Made by a program: the position numbers and the translations under genes
The notes under the pieces: model-generated
The model's input: only the letters and a program-made list of their open reading frames with translations
Told to the model about the DNA's origin: nothing
Databases searched by the model: none
Shown here: piece by piece, positions 33,216 through 41,682 of the stretch
Numbering within the stretch: position 1 is the first letter of the stretch
How the letters are laid out: each line of letters opens with the position of its first letter
NCBI GenBank assembly: GCA_039815685.1
Contig: JBCBYV010000001.1
Coordinates: 248,001 to 312,000, forward strand
Direction: 5' to 3'
From: Thermohalobaculum sp039815685
GTDB lineage: Bacteria; Pseudomonadota; Alphaproteobacteria; Rhodobacterales; Rhodobacteraceae
Length of the DNA: 64,000 nucleotides

Positions 33216-33522
33216 CAGGTCTCTCTCCGAGTGTCGTTCAAGTCATAGCTCTTCAGTCGCGAGCGCTGTGACGCGATAGCTTGGCCCCTCCGCGGGCGCC
33301 TCCACGCGTCAATGGCCCTCAAAATCCGCTTGGTCAGGATTTCGAGGTCACGACTGCCGACCAACGGTCTGCAGGTCATATGGCTCCATCACGAACATTT
33401 CGCCTGGCGCAGTCATAATTGCGTCTGACCGCATCTGGCCGCCGCCGCCCGGATCTGCCCACGATCACTCCATCTATCGTCGGTAAACCAAGCCGGACGC
33501 TATCGGGGCACTGCAGCGGATG
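33216..33522 (-). other. Long leader between operator 2 and the flavoprotein gene
   Basis: About 310 bases separate the operator from the ATG, longer than usual. A 22-codon frame lies at 33348-33416 (MTAPGEMFVMEPYDL...) but has no ribosome site. I see no riboswitch core. The leader may carry a second promoter or a regulatory RNA element that is not recognisable by eye. Confidence 0.4.
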
Positions 33523-33538
33523 CAACGTTATAACATTA
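33523..33538 (-). promoter_or_regulatory. zur box: Zur-like operator 2
   Basis: On the minus strand TAATGTTATAACGTTG holds the same 12-mer ATGTTATAACGT as operator 1, in the same orientation relative to its downstream genes. The core GTTATAAC is palindromic. It faces the flavoprotein and transporter genes, and downstream in the other direction only the 3' end of a convergent gene is found. Confidence 0.68.
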
Positions 33539-33635
33539 CGCTCAATCGCCGCACCGAGGTCCGAGCGTGAGGTCGAATCGACGCTCGGGCGCTCACTGCG
33601 CGGCGAACGGTTCTGCTCGAGAGGTTTCTCCGGCG

Positions 33636-34634
33636 TCAGTGCCCCGGATTGTCCTCGTCGGCCTGCGCTGCGCCTTGGTCGTGGACCCTCGACCATGCCG
33701 TAAGCAGCGATGACGGACCGGCCATCCGCAGCCGCTGACGAAGTGCGATGCGTCGGCCGGCGCGGGCGAGCCGCCGCTCGGCCAATCCGTCTGGTTCGGG
33801 CGGCTCGCCGGCATCGAGGGCGGCCCAGACCCGCGTCTTGGTGTCGACGATCCCCGGCGCACCCCAGTCGGCCAGAAGCTCTTGAAAGGCTTCGAACAAG
33901 GTTTGATCGAAGTCTCGGTCTTCTCCCATTGGTCCCATGACGGGGCTGCCCGGATGAAGCGACATCGCAGGCATGAGGCCCTCAGGCACCGGGACGTTCG
34001 CGGAGTGGGTTCGCCCGGCTTTCATGAGCCCGGGCAGGACATGGGTGTGCGGGCCCGGTGGCGACGTGCCGCCCGTGTCCGGCCCGCCGATCTTCTGGAA
34101 GACCTCGCACCGTCCGATGGCCGAGAGGGCGACGCGATGGGGATGCGCCTTGAGGATCGCCCCCATGGCCGGGTTGCCGGGCTCGCCCAGCGCGCGCCCC
34201 GCCGAGCCTCGCAGGCAGTCGACGAGCGCGGGGTCGGCGGTGCGGATGCAGAAGTCGATGTTGCGCTGGCCGAGCCCCATGTCGAAGAGGATGGCGCCAC
34301 GGTCTGCAGGGCGGATCGCCTCCTCGTCGGGGCCGAGCTCGGTCAGCACCAGGCGTGCGGGGCGCTGCGCCTCATCCTCGGGCAGGCAGAGAGCTACCCC
34401 CTGCTGCCAGCGCCGCGGATTCTTTGAGAGCGCTTCCCAGGCCACCGGGCGCACACCGTCGGTTCGCTCGATGCGGATCGCTCCGCGCGCCGTGGCGCGT
34501 TCGAGCGGCTTTGCGACTTCGGCGCCTTCGCCCGGATCCTGATGGAACTCGGCGATTGCGCCGAACGAGCCGACGTTCCAGCCCGCCTGCCAGTCGGTGA
34601 GATGGCGCTCCAGCACCGCCGCGAGATCGAGCAT
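33636..34634 (-). CDS. Unknown protein at the end of the B12 operon (DUF6925-like)
   Basis: 332 residues; AGGAGG lies five bases before the ATG and one base separates it from the cbiZ stop. VGSFGAIAEFHQDPGE near the start, LCLPEDEAQ in the middle and GPHTHVLPGLMKAGRTHSAN suggest a globular cytosolic protein with conserved His/Asp. I believe it belongs to DUF6925, from memory only. Being the last gene of a cobalamin-riboswitch operon suggests a B12-linked role such as cobamide sensing or salvage. Confidence 0.7.
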   Translation of the reverse strand: MLDLAAVLERHLTDWQAGWNVGSFGAIAEFHQDPGEGAEVAKPLERATARGAIRIERTDGVRPVAWEALSKNPRRWQQGVALCLPEDEAQRPARLVLTELGPDEEAIRPADRGAILFDMGLGQRNIDFCIRTADPALVDCLRGSAGRALGEPGNPAMGAILKAHPHRVALSAIGRCEVFQKIGGPDTGGTSPPGPHTHVLPGLMKAGRTHSANVPVPEGLMPAMSLHPGSPVMGPMGEDRDFDQTLFEAFQELLADWGAPGIVDTKTRVWAALDAGEPPEPDGLAERRLARAGRRIALRQRLRMAGPSSLLTAWSRVHDQGAAQADEDNPGH

Positions 34635-34635
34635 G

Positions 34636-35286
34636 TCAGCCTCCTCCAGTCTCTTTCATCCATTCCTTCACGCCGCGGGTGACGGCGTCCAGCACCGCGC
34701 GGCCGAGGACCTCTCCGATTTCGGTGTGTTTGCCGGCATGCGGCGCCTTCGGCCCCGCTGTGGGGGCTGCCACCGCGATGCAGTCGGTGCCGGTGCCCGT
34801 GGCAGGGCCCGAGGGCAGTGTCGGCCCGTGGGTGATCACTGCTGCCGTCCGCGCCTCTGCCGCGATGCTAAGCCCTTCCAGGAGCGCGGCGTCGGAGAGG
34901 CCTGCCGAGAGCACGACGGCGATGTTGATCGTGCCCGCTGTCTCATGGTGCTGCGAGAGGCGGGAGCCGACCCGTTCCGCGTTCGAGAGGCCAATCGTTG
35001 CAATGGCCTCGGCAGTGACGCCGCCGGTCTCGGCGCGGGCGCGCGTGTGGCGGCGGATGTCGCGGGAGGTGAGGAACCCGATGGCTTCCGCTTGGCCGGC
35101 GGTCGCGAGCTCTTCGCGAAACCAAGCTTCGGCGTCGAATCCCTCCGGCAGGTCGGCATTCCGCACCTCTCGCCAGACGATGCGGTTCGCCGTCAAGAAG
35201 CCCGGCCGATTGAGCGCCCAGCTGACGATGCGCAGCGGCCTTTCGAAATCGGCGACGAGCCATGGAGGATCGAGCGTGAGCTTCAT
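34636..35286 (-). CDS. cbiZ: Adenosylcobinamide amidohydrolase
   Basis: 216 residues; the ATG overlaps the btuD stop (ATGA). Recognised by the FLTSRDIRRHTRA segment, TIGLSNAERVG, GTINIAVVLSAGLSDAALLEGLSIAAEARTAA, and the GTGTDCIAVAAP signature close to the end. CbiZ cleaves the aminopropanol side chain of adenosylcobinamide to adenosylcobyric acid, allowing salvage and remodelling of imported corrinoids. Location in the uptake operon supports this. Confidence 0.9.
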   Translation of the reverse strand: MKLTLDPPWLVADFERPLRIVSWALNRPGFLTANRIVWREVRNADLPEGFDAEAWFREELATAGQAEAIGFLTSRDIRRHTRARAETGGVTAEAIATIGLSNAERVGSRLSQHHETAGTINIAVVLSAGLSDAALLEGLSIAAEARTAAVITHGPTLPSGPATGTGTDCIAVAAPTAGPKAPHAGKHTEIGEVLGRAVLDAVTRGVKEWMKETGGG

Positions 35287-36056
35287 GCGCTGACCTCTGG
35301 CGTGACGCGCCGGAGCGGCAGCACGATGAGCCCGTCCTCGGCATCGGAGATGTGGGCGGCGATCCCGTAGACCGAGGCGAGGCGTTCCGTGGTGAGCACT
35401 GTCGCGGGTGGGCCGTCGGCGGCGATCCGCCCGCTGTCGAGGAGCACGAGCCGGGTGCACCAGCGCGCGGCGAGGCCGAGATCGTGCAGGGCTGCGATCA
35501 CGGTGCCACCGGCGCGGGCATGCTTGGCGAAGACCTCCATCGCCGCGATCTGGTGGGCCGGGTCGAGGCCTGCGACGGGTTCGTCGGCCAGGAGGATCGG
35601 CGCTTCTTGGGCGAGAGCGCGCGCGAGGAGGACGCGGGCCTGCTCACCGCCCGAGAGCTGTTTTGCGTTCTGCGTCGCGAAACGGGCGACATCGGCTTCC
35701 TCCATCGCGCGCGCTATGGCCGCCCGGTCCGCCGGGCGGAGGGGAGAGCCCGGGCGGCGATGGGGTGTGCGGCCGAGCTCGACGATCTCCTCGACGGTCA
35801 TGCCCCAGGCGATCTCGCGGGCCTGTGGCAGCCAGGCGGCGGCGAGGGCCCGCTCGCGTCTTGGAAGGGTCGCGAGGCTGGAGTGGCCCGTCGCCGGAAG
35901 GTGCCCGAGGGCCGCGCGCATCAGCGTCGACTTACCGGCGCCGTTGGGGCCAATCAGGCCGACGCATTCGCCGGGCGCGACGGTCAGGTCAATGCGCTCG
36001 AGCACGCGCCGGCCGGCGAGATCGACCGAGAGGTCCTGAAGGGTGAGGCCGGTCAC
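35283..36056 (-). CDS. btuD: Cobalamin ABC transporter ATP-binding protein
   Basis: 257 residues. GPNGAGKSTLM is Walker A, QLSGGEQARVLLARALAQ the ABC signature, PILLADEPVAGLD Walker B, and ALHDLGLAARWC the switch His. It matches the FecE/BtuD branch that powers import of siderophores, heme or B12. Its start overlaps the permease stop by four bases and its stop overlaps cbiZ. B12 specificity is inferred from the riboswitch and cbiZ. Confidence 0.93.
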   Translation of the reverse strand: MTGLTLQDLSVDLAGRRVLERIDLTVAPGECVGLIGPNGAGKSTLMRAALGHLPATGHSSLATLPRRERALAAAWLPQAREIAWGMTVEEIVELGRTPHRRPGSPLRPADRAAIARAMEEADVARFATQNAKQLSGGEQARVLLARALAQEAPILLADEPVAGLDPAHQIAAMEVFAKHARAGGTVIAALHDLGLAARWCTRLVLLDSGRIAADGPPATVLTTERLASVYGIAAHISDAEDGLIVLPLRRVTPEVSA

Positions 36057-37072
36057 GTAAGGTCCCGCCTGCGGCTAAGGATGAGCCAGAGGAAGAAGGG
36101 CGCACCGACGAGCGCCGTGAGCACGCCAAGCTTCAGTTCCTGACCCGGCGTGACGAGGCGTACGGCGATGTCGGCGGAAAGCAGCATCGCAGCACCCCCG
36201 AGGGCCGAGGCGAGCAGAAGGCGCGAGGGTCGGCCGCCGACGAGGGGGCGGAGGAGATGCGGCACGACAAGGCCCACGAACCCGATGGCGCCCGCCACGG
36301 CCGTCGCGGCACCTACCGAAGCGGCGGTGCCTAGGACGACGGCGAGGCGCAGCAAGTCGAGGCGGATGCCGAGCGAGGCCGCCGCCTCCTCGCCGAGCGC
36401 CAGCGCGTCGAGCCCGCGGCCGAGCCCAGCGAGAAGGAGCCAGCCCACCAGCATGAAGGGCACCGCGAGCCAGACATGGAGCATCGAGCGGTCCGTCAGC
36501 GCGCCGAGCAGCCAGAAGACGATCTCGAGCGCCGCGAAGGGGTTCGGCGAGAGATTGAGGGCGAGGGAGGTGAGTGCCCCCGCCAGCGCGCTGAGCGCCA
36601 CGCCCGCGAGGATCAGCGTCAGCGTATCGGCCTCGCGGCCTGCGAGCGCCAAGAGCAGCAGGACAGCGATGACCGCAGCGCCAAGGGCCGAGAGCGGCAG
36701 GGCGAGCGGGAAGGCGGCGGAGAGGCCCGTATAGATCGCGAGGACGGCACCGAGGGCGGCGGAGGCCGAGACGCCGATCAGCCCGGGTTCCGCCAGCGGA
36801 TTGCGAAGATAGCCTTGCAGGGCTGCGCCGGAGAGACCGAGGCTCGCGCCGATCGTGAGCCCGAGTATCGCGCGGGGCAACCGGATCTCCTGCATCACGA
36901 GCACCCGCGCCTCGGCCGATCCGCCCAAGCCTTGGTTCAGGCCCTCGCCGAGACCCAGGAGCGCGAGGATGCTGTCGCCGAGCCCGATGGCGGCCGGGCC
37001 GATCAGGAGTGAGGCGCAGAAGAGCACGGCGACGAGCGCGGCGAGGCTCGCGATGAGCCGGCGGTAGGCCAT
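36053..37072 (-). CDS. btuC: Cobalamin ABC transporter permease, FecCD type
   Basis: 339 residues from MAYRRLIASLAALVAVLF, chosen because it is one base from the btuF stop. It has about ten hydrophobic helices. EIRLPRAILGLTIGASLGLSGAALQGYLRNPLAEPGLIGVSASAALGAV is the family hallmark, and GFVGLVVPHLLRPLVGG is the loop that contacts the ATPase. It forms the inner-membrane channel with BtuD. Confidence 0.93.
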   Translation of the reverse strand: MAYRRLIASLAALVAVLFCASLLIGPAAIGLGDSILALLGLGEGLNQGLGGSAEARVLVMQEIRLPRAILGLTIGASLGLSGAALQGYLRNPLAEPGLIGVSASAALGAVLAIYTGLSAAFPLALPLSALGAAVIAVLLLLALAGREADTLTLILAGVALSALAGALTSLALNLSPNPFAALEIVFWLLGALTDRSMLHVWLAVPFMLVGWLLLAGLGRGLDALALGEEAAASLGIRLDLLRLAVVLGTAASVGAATAVAGAIGFVGLVVPHLLRPLVGGRPSRLLLASALGGAAMLLSADIAVRLVTPGQELKLGVLTALVGAPFFLWLILSRRRDLT

Positions 37073-37073
37073 C

Positions 37074-37931
37074 TCAGCGACGGTCCAGCACGGCGTCGCG
37101 GGCGGCCGCAAGGCGGCGGATCGCGGCCAGCACTTTCGGCGTCCCGCAGACCCAGTCCCGATCCGCAACCGGCGCCGTTCCGGCCTCGTCCTGGAGTGCT
37201 GCAAGGGCGGGATGGGCCAGCACCTCCTGCGCCAGCGCCGGTGTCTCGAACTTGCGCCCCGTGATGACGAGATCGGGCGCCTCGGTCACGAGCGTCTCGA
37301 GGGCGAGCCGGCCACCGCCCTTGATGCCGAGGGCCGCGCCGAGATTGTCGAGCCCCGCCGCATCGATAACCGAGTTTGCGAGCGTGCCGGCGCCGCTCGT
37401 GTAGCTGTTGGCGTAGTAGGTCGCAGCCCGCGGGCGCGGGCCATCCGACACACGAGCCTCCGCGAGATCGGCGTCGAAGGCGGCGAGCACGCGCGCTGCC
37501 TGCGCTTCCCGCCCTAGGAGATCGCCCATCTGCACCAATCGGTCCCGGATGTCCGAGAGCCCGTTTGCCGGTTCGAACTCGGCGACGGGGACGCCGAGGC
37601 GGCGGAGGAGCCCCACAGTTGCTCGCGTCGTGAAGGTGCCGGCAATCACAAGGTCTGGCTCGAGCAGGAAAATCTCCTCCGCGAGGCCACGATTGGTCGG
37701 GTAGGCCCGCGCCTCCTCGGCCATGGCGGAGCCACTCGGATCCTGCGCGAGGTAGCTCACCGAGACGAGCTGGCCCGGCGCGGCCAGCATCATGGCGAGC
37801 TGATCCGTGCAGAGGTTCATGGAGACCACACGGCTTGGCGGCCCGTCGCTCTCCGCCGCAGCACCCCCTGCGAGGGCGCCGAAGGCGAGCGCGCTAATGG
37901 CCGCCCGAGCGAAAGCCCTGACCTTGCTCAT
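37074..37931 (-). CDS. btuF: Cobalamin ABC transporter substrate-binding protein
   Basis: 285 residues with a signal peptide (ISALAFGALAGGAAAE). The mature part begins RVVSMNLCTDQLAMMLA, the periplasmic-binding family entry; LLEPDLVIAGTFTTRATVGLLRRLGVPV links to the long helix joining the two lobes. It delivers corrinoid to BtuC. Its first 38 bases overlap the end of the preceding unknown gene, so expression is coupled. Confidence 0.9.
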   Translation of the reverse strand: MSKVRAFARAAISALAFGALAGGAAAESDGPPSRVVSMNLCTDQLAMMLAAPGQLVSVSYLAQDPSGSAMAEEARAYPTNRGLAEEIFLLEPDLVIAGTFTTRATVGLLRRLGVPVAEFEPANGLSDIRDRLVQMGDLLGREAQAARVLAAFDADLAEARVSDGPRPRAATYYANSYTSGAGTLANSVIDAAGLDNLGAALGIKGGGRLALETLVTEAPDLVITGRKFETPALAQEVLAHPALAALQDEAGTAPVADRDWVCGTPKVLAAIRRLAAARDAVLDRR

Positions 37932-38502
37932 CCAGTGCCTCCCGCTCGCGCCCGAGCCAGCGTTTCGAGATTGCCCGCCAGTTTGCGAGCCGCGAGAAAT
38001 CCGGTGTCTCGGACAGGCTGTCGTCGTCCTCGATGAAGGGGTTCGGGAAAAAGATCGAGATCATCGGCTCGCCCGCACCGTTCCACATCTCGAAGCCCCA
38101 GGTGACGGGACACCCATCCTGCCCGAAGCCGCGGAACATCTCGGCCCGCGACGGCTTGCGCCGGGCGGTGAGCTCCGGCGGGGTCGGATGCGCCTCGGTC
38201 CCTTTGTTCTCGCCGATGCAGAGGTGGAAATGCCCGCCATTGCCGAAGAAGATGGTGAGATAGCCATCCATCAGCCCGATGCGCTCGGGCGGGGTCGGGC
38301 ACTTCCACTCATAGGCCGCCCCCTCGATCAGCGGGCCGAAGCGGATGCCCTCCCAGTGATGCTCGAAGACATCGCGCAGGAAAGGTTCGAGGAAGGCCTC
38401 ATCCGCCGGCAGCGCCCAGACCTCCCGCGCCCGGCCGCCATCGGGCCGGGTCTTGGTTTCGCTCGGCTCGCGCGCGATGCCCCAGGCGGCTGCGTCGGTC
38501 AT
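37894..38502 (-). CDS. Unknown protein in the B12 operon (DUF7676-like)
   Basis: 202 residues, soluble, rich in aromatic residues: HHWEGIRFGPLIEGAAYEWKCP, LTIFFGNGGHFHLCIGENKG and VTWGFEMWNGAGEPMISIFFPNPF. The His-x-His-x-Cys segment could bind a metal or corrinoid. I think this is the family named DUF7676, from memory only. It lies between btuB and btuF in the riboswitch operon, 26 bases before the btuB stop, and overlaps btuF. A role in corrinoid handling is inferred. Confidence 0.75.
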   Translation of the reverse strand: MTDAAAWGIAREPSETKTRPDGGRAREVWALPADEAFLEPFLRDVFEHHWEGIRFGPLIEGAAYEWKCPTPPERIGLMDGYLTIFFGNGGHFHLCIGENKGTEAHPTPPELTARRKPSRAEMFRGFGQDGCPVTWGFEMWNGAGEPMISIFFPNPFIEDDDSLSETPDFSRLANWRAISKRWLGREREALDEQGQGFRSGGH

Positions 38503-38528
38503 GGTCTCCCTCCCTGCATCGGCGATCC

Positions 38529-40445
38529 TCAGAAACGGACGCGCAGGCCAGCGAAGCCTGCAACGCCCTGCGTCTCGAATTGGAAGACCTCCTGATAATC
38601 CGCATTGGTCGCATTCTCGACCCTTGCGAAGAGCTCCACGTTTTCGGTGAAGGCGTAGCTGCCCTGGACGCTGAGGAGCACGAAGTCGTCGAGCGTGACC
38701 AGAGGCTGCACTGTGAAGAAGCCGTCCGTGAAGTCGAGATCGCGCTGGTCGCCGTTATAGGCGATGTTGGCGTTCAGCCGCGCCCGACCCTCGAGGAAGG
38801 TGTAGGTGGCGTCCATGCTGGCGAGATGTCGCGCCCGGCGCACCTCCTGCCGGCCGGTCGAGCCCTCCTCCGCCAGCGTGTAGGTGTAGCTGCCGGTGAT
38901 CGCGAGGTTCTCGAGCGGGAAGGCGGTCAGCGAGAGTTCCACGCCCTGACGCGGGCTCTCGCCTTCTGCGTTGACCGAGGTCGAGAGCCCCGCATCGGCG
39001 TTGAAGCCCGAGACGATTTCGTCCGTCACCTCGCCGCGATAGTAGGTGGCATCGACGATGAGGCGCCCGTCGAGCAGCGTCTGCTCCACGCCGATATCCC
39101 ATTGGAACGTCCGCTCGGGGATCAGGTCCGGGTTGCCGATGAAGAAGTCGGGCGAGAAGCCGAACTGCTCGAAGAAGGTGGGGTTCACGACGCCGCGGCC
39201 TACCGAGCCATGGAGGCGCGTGCCTGTCTGCTCGATGCTGTAGGAGGCGGAGACGGCGAAAGTCAGCGCGTCCTCGAACGCGTCGTTGAAGTCGTTGCGC
39301 AGGCTTGCCTGGAGTGCCGCGGGTCCATAGGCGATGCGGTATTCACCGCCGACCCCGAAAAGCGTGCGATCCTGGTCGAAGCCCGAGCTCGACTCGTTCC
39401 GCTCCTCCTCGAACTCGAAGAGCCCAGTCAGAAGGTGCTGTACCTCGCCCGTCTCGAACGCGAAGCTTCCCTGATAGGCCGCCTTGAAGCGCTGGCTGTC
39501 CGTGCCGAAGGATAGCGCGCCGTCCGTGAGGCTGTCGGAGGTGTTGTTCGTGTAGCCGAAGCTCACCGTGTGCACGAGCGCGTCGTTGAGCATCTCGTAG
39601 CGCGCGAAGGCACCGACGGCGATGTCGGTCGCATCGTTGACTTCGTCGCTGTCGACGACGAGCCCCGTCGTCTCGTCCGAGGGGAACGGGAAGAGCTGGT
39701 CGTCGAATTCCGACTCGCGATCGACCACGAAGACATTGGCGCCGACGGAGAGATCGGGGGTCACGGACCAGTTTGCCCGCCCGGTCAGCGTCACGTTGCG
39801 GTCGCCATCCAGCTCGCCGTCGCGGTCATCCGAGCCCGTCGCCACGTTGAACCCGTCCGTGCGCCGGAAGCGCGCGCCGAAGGCCGCGTCCCAGGTCTCG
39901 CCGCCGCCGGCGACGTTGGCGCTCACCAATACCGAGCCGTCCGAGCCGCCTTCGGCTGCGCCGCCGAATGAGACCTCGCCCCGCTCGCCGCGCCGGGTGA
40001 TGATGGAGATCACGCCAGACGCCGCGTTCGAGCCGAAGAGCGCGGATTGCGGACCGCGCAGCACCTCGATGCGCTCGATGTCCGAGACGATCAGGCTGCC
40101 GAAGTCGACCTCCCCGGAGCCCGCGGGCGAGAGTTCCACGCCGTCGACGAGCACCAGCACCTGGTTGGCCTCGGCCCCGCGCACGCGGATCTGCGTAAGC
40201 CCGCCGAAGCTTCCGGTCCGGCTCACCGCGAGGCCGGGCACCTGTCGCAGCGCGTCGGCCAGGTAGCGCGTGCCCCGCGCTTCAAGCTGCTCACCGGTGA
40301 TCACCGTGAAGGCCCGCCCGGTCTCGTCGACATCGATCGGCGTGCGTCCGCCCGTGACCAGAAGCTCGTTCATCTCGATGGGCTCCTGAGCCCAGGCGAG
40401 GCCCGAGGCGGCCGCAAACCCGCCGGCTAGCAAGATCGCTCGCAT
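38529..40445 (-). CDS. btuB: TonB-dependent cobalamin receptor
   Basis: 638 residues from MRAILLAGGFAAASG with AAGGGGAAAG upstream. After the signal peptide, MNELLVTGGRTPIDVDE is a TonB-box-like start and then the plug LADALRQVPGLAVSRTGSFGGLTQIRVRGAEANQVLVLVDGVELSPAG. The barrel ends FAGLRVRF with terminal Phe. The compact plug and length match BtuB. The cobalamin riboswitch in the leader makes the assignment firm. It is the first gene of a seven-gene operon. Confidence 0.95.
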   Translation of the reverse strand: MRAILLAGGFAAASGLAWAQEPIEMNELLVTGGRTPIDVDETGRAFTVITGEQLEARGTRYLADALRQVPGLAVSRTGSFGGLTQIRVRGAEANQVLVLVDGVELSPAGSGEVDFGSLIVSDIERIEVLRGPQSALFGSNAASGVISIITRRGERGEVSFGGAAEGGSDGSVLVSANVAGGGETWDAAFGARFRRTDGFNVATGSDDRDGELDGDRNVTLTGRANWSVTPDLSVGANVFVVDRESEFDDQLFPFPSDETTGLVVDSDEVNDATDIAVGAFARYEMLNDALVHTVSFGYTNNTSDSLTDGALSFGTDSQRFKAAYQGSFAFETGEVQHLLTGLFEFEEERNESSSGFDQDRTLFGVGGEYRIAYGPAALQASLRNDFNDAFEDALTFAVSASYSIEQTGTRLHGSVGRGVVNPTFFEQFGFSPDFFIGNPDLIPERTFQWDIGVEQTLLDGRLIVDATYYRGEVTDEIVSGFNADAGLSTSVNAEGESPRQGVELSLTAFPLENLAITGSYTYTLAEEGSTGRQEVRRARHLASMDATYTFLEGRARLNANIAYNGDQRDLDFTDGFFTVQPLVTLDDFVLLSVQGSYAFTENVELFARVENATNADYQEVFQFETQGVAGFAGLRVRF

Positions 40446-40611
40446 GTACTTTCCCCTTCTCGCGGCAGGCAGAAGCCATGCCGGTCTCACAAAACGTGCT
40501 GATCGAAGGGAGGGTGGGGCGTCGCCCAGCCAGCCCGTCGGCAGCGATGACGTTTCACCGCTGCGGACAGGCCGCTCCGCCGGCGCGCCCCGCACCGCGG
40601 AAGGGTGATGG

Positions 40612-40775
40612 CCCTGGCAGGTCTCCTGGCTCGCGGGTCTTCGCCTCTGCTCCGCCTTCCCGGCCCTAAGGGGCCAGTGGCACTTCGGAGCTGGGCTCGC
40701 CGCTTACAGTTGCGGGGGCAGCCACGGTTTTGGGCCCATGACGGGTGGTCCGCACCGTGTTCCCTATTATCCCGG
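40612..40775 (-). ncRNA. Cobalamin riboswitch
   Basis: On the minus strand the conserved aptamer parts appear in the right order: GGGAACACGGTG, then GCCCCCGCAACTGTAAGCGG (40700-40719), the B12 box GCCACTGG (40674-40681) and AGCCAGGAGACCTGCC at the 3' side (about 40616-40631). It lies about 170 bases ahead of btuB. Binding adenosylcobalamin is expected to lower btuB operon expression. The intervening leader would hold the expression platform, which I cannot fold reliably by eye. Confidence 0.95.
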
Positions 40776-41081
40776 CCGCCGGATGGCGGCTGGGGACCAA
40801 AGCCATGTCAACTCAATCATGTCGTCCGGGGTTGTCAATCGCTTCTCCGACACCGGCTGCGCATTGAACGACCTGTGGGCGGAACGCAGCACAGCGGCCG
40901 GTGCACGGGCTCCCGGATCATTTAGGAGGCGCGTCGTTGCGCGAGGGCCGAGTGTGCCGGCGCCAGTTTGTCAGATGCTGCGTATCGCCCGGGGCCGGCC
41001 TGCTGTGCGGGCGGCCTCTCGGATGTCCTTGGCGAACACCAAGAGACAGTGATCGATGGGTGCTCCGGCGGGGCGAGGGCG
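40776..41081. other. Promoter region of the btuB operon
   Basis: 306 bases between the riboswitch and the stop of the lipoprotein gene. It should hold the btuB promoter (a TTGACA hexamer occurs on the minus strand at 40806-40811, without a convincing -10 partner). I see no gene or RNA in it. Confidence 0.35.
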
Positions 41082-41549
41082 TCAGAACGTGAAGGTCGAG
41101 GCGTTGCGGAGGGCGTAGACGCGAAGGCCTCGTGCGATCTGGAGTTGCTCGGGCTTGAGAACCCGGTCGGCGCGGAGGCGGCGCGCGGCGATCTCACCGC
41201 GGGGCATCTGCAGGCCCGGATCCGGGGCGAGGGCCAGGAAGTCGAATTCGAGAAACCCGTCGGCCGCCGGCGCACCCTGGCGCCGGATGACGAGTTGCGG
41301 CGAGGAGAAGCCGGTCGTGGGTGCCACGCCGAAGGCGCTGACGGCGAAGCTTCCGTCGCTCGCGCGGCCGATCTCGATCAGACCGACATTCTCGACCGGC
41401 TCACGCCGCCGCTCGATCCCGTCGATCTGGCCCTGTGCTGCCGCCTCCGTCTCCTCGTCATCGCCGAAGATCCCGCAGCCGGGCAAGGCTGCGACAAGCC
41501 CTAGGGCGGAAGCGCGGAGAAGGAGAGTGCGGCGGGGGAGGGCGGACAT
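41082..41549 (-). CDS. Putative lipoprotein
   Basis: 155 residues starting MSALPRRTLLLRASALG with GGGGGAGGG just upstream. A basic twin-Arg stretch, a hydrophobic core and LPGC form a lipobox-type signal peptide. The mature protein begins Asp/Glu-rich and ends in mixed strands (QIARGLRVYALRNASTF). No known domain. Probably an inner- or outer-membrane-anchored periplasmic protein, divergent from sufE. Confidence 0.65.
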   Translation of the reverse strand: MSALPRRTLLLRASALGLVAALPGCGIFGDDEETEAAAQGQIDGIERRREPVENVGLIEIGRASDGSFAVSAFGVAPTTGFSSPQLVIRRQGAPAADGFLEFDFLALAPDPGLQMPRGEIAARRLRADRVLKPEQLQIARGLRVYALRNASTFTF

Positions 41550-41682
41550 CGGCTCGGAACCCTTGGGACTGCTTGCAGGCGCTGCGGCTTTCCACCACAA
41601 GCGCGGCGTTCTGGAAAGCCCCCGGCTTTACCGGCGGCCCCCGGTGGCATACCTGCCGGGGACGCAGCGAGGAGACGACGCC

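Noticed and set aside
33348..33416. 22-codon peptide frame in the leader of the flavoprotein gene
   Set aside because: No Shine-Dalgarno sequence and no clear bias; could be chance.
33419..33703. Plus-strand frame over Zur-like operator 2
   Set aside because: Arg/Ser/Pro-rich, overlaps the 3' end of a supported gene and contains the operator; not coding-like.
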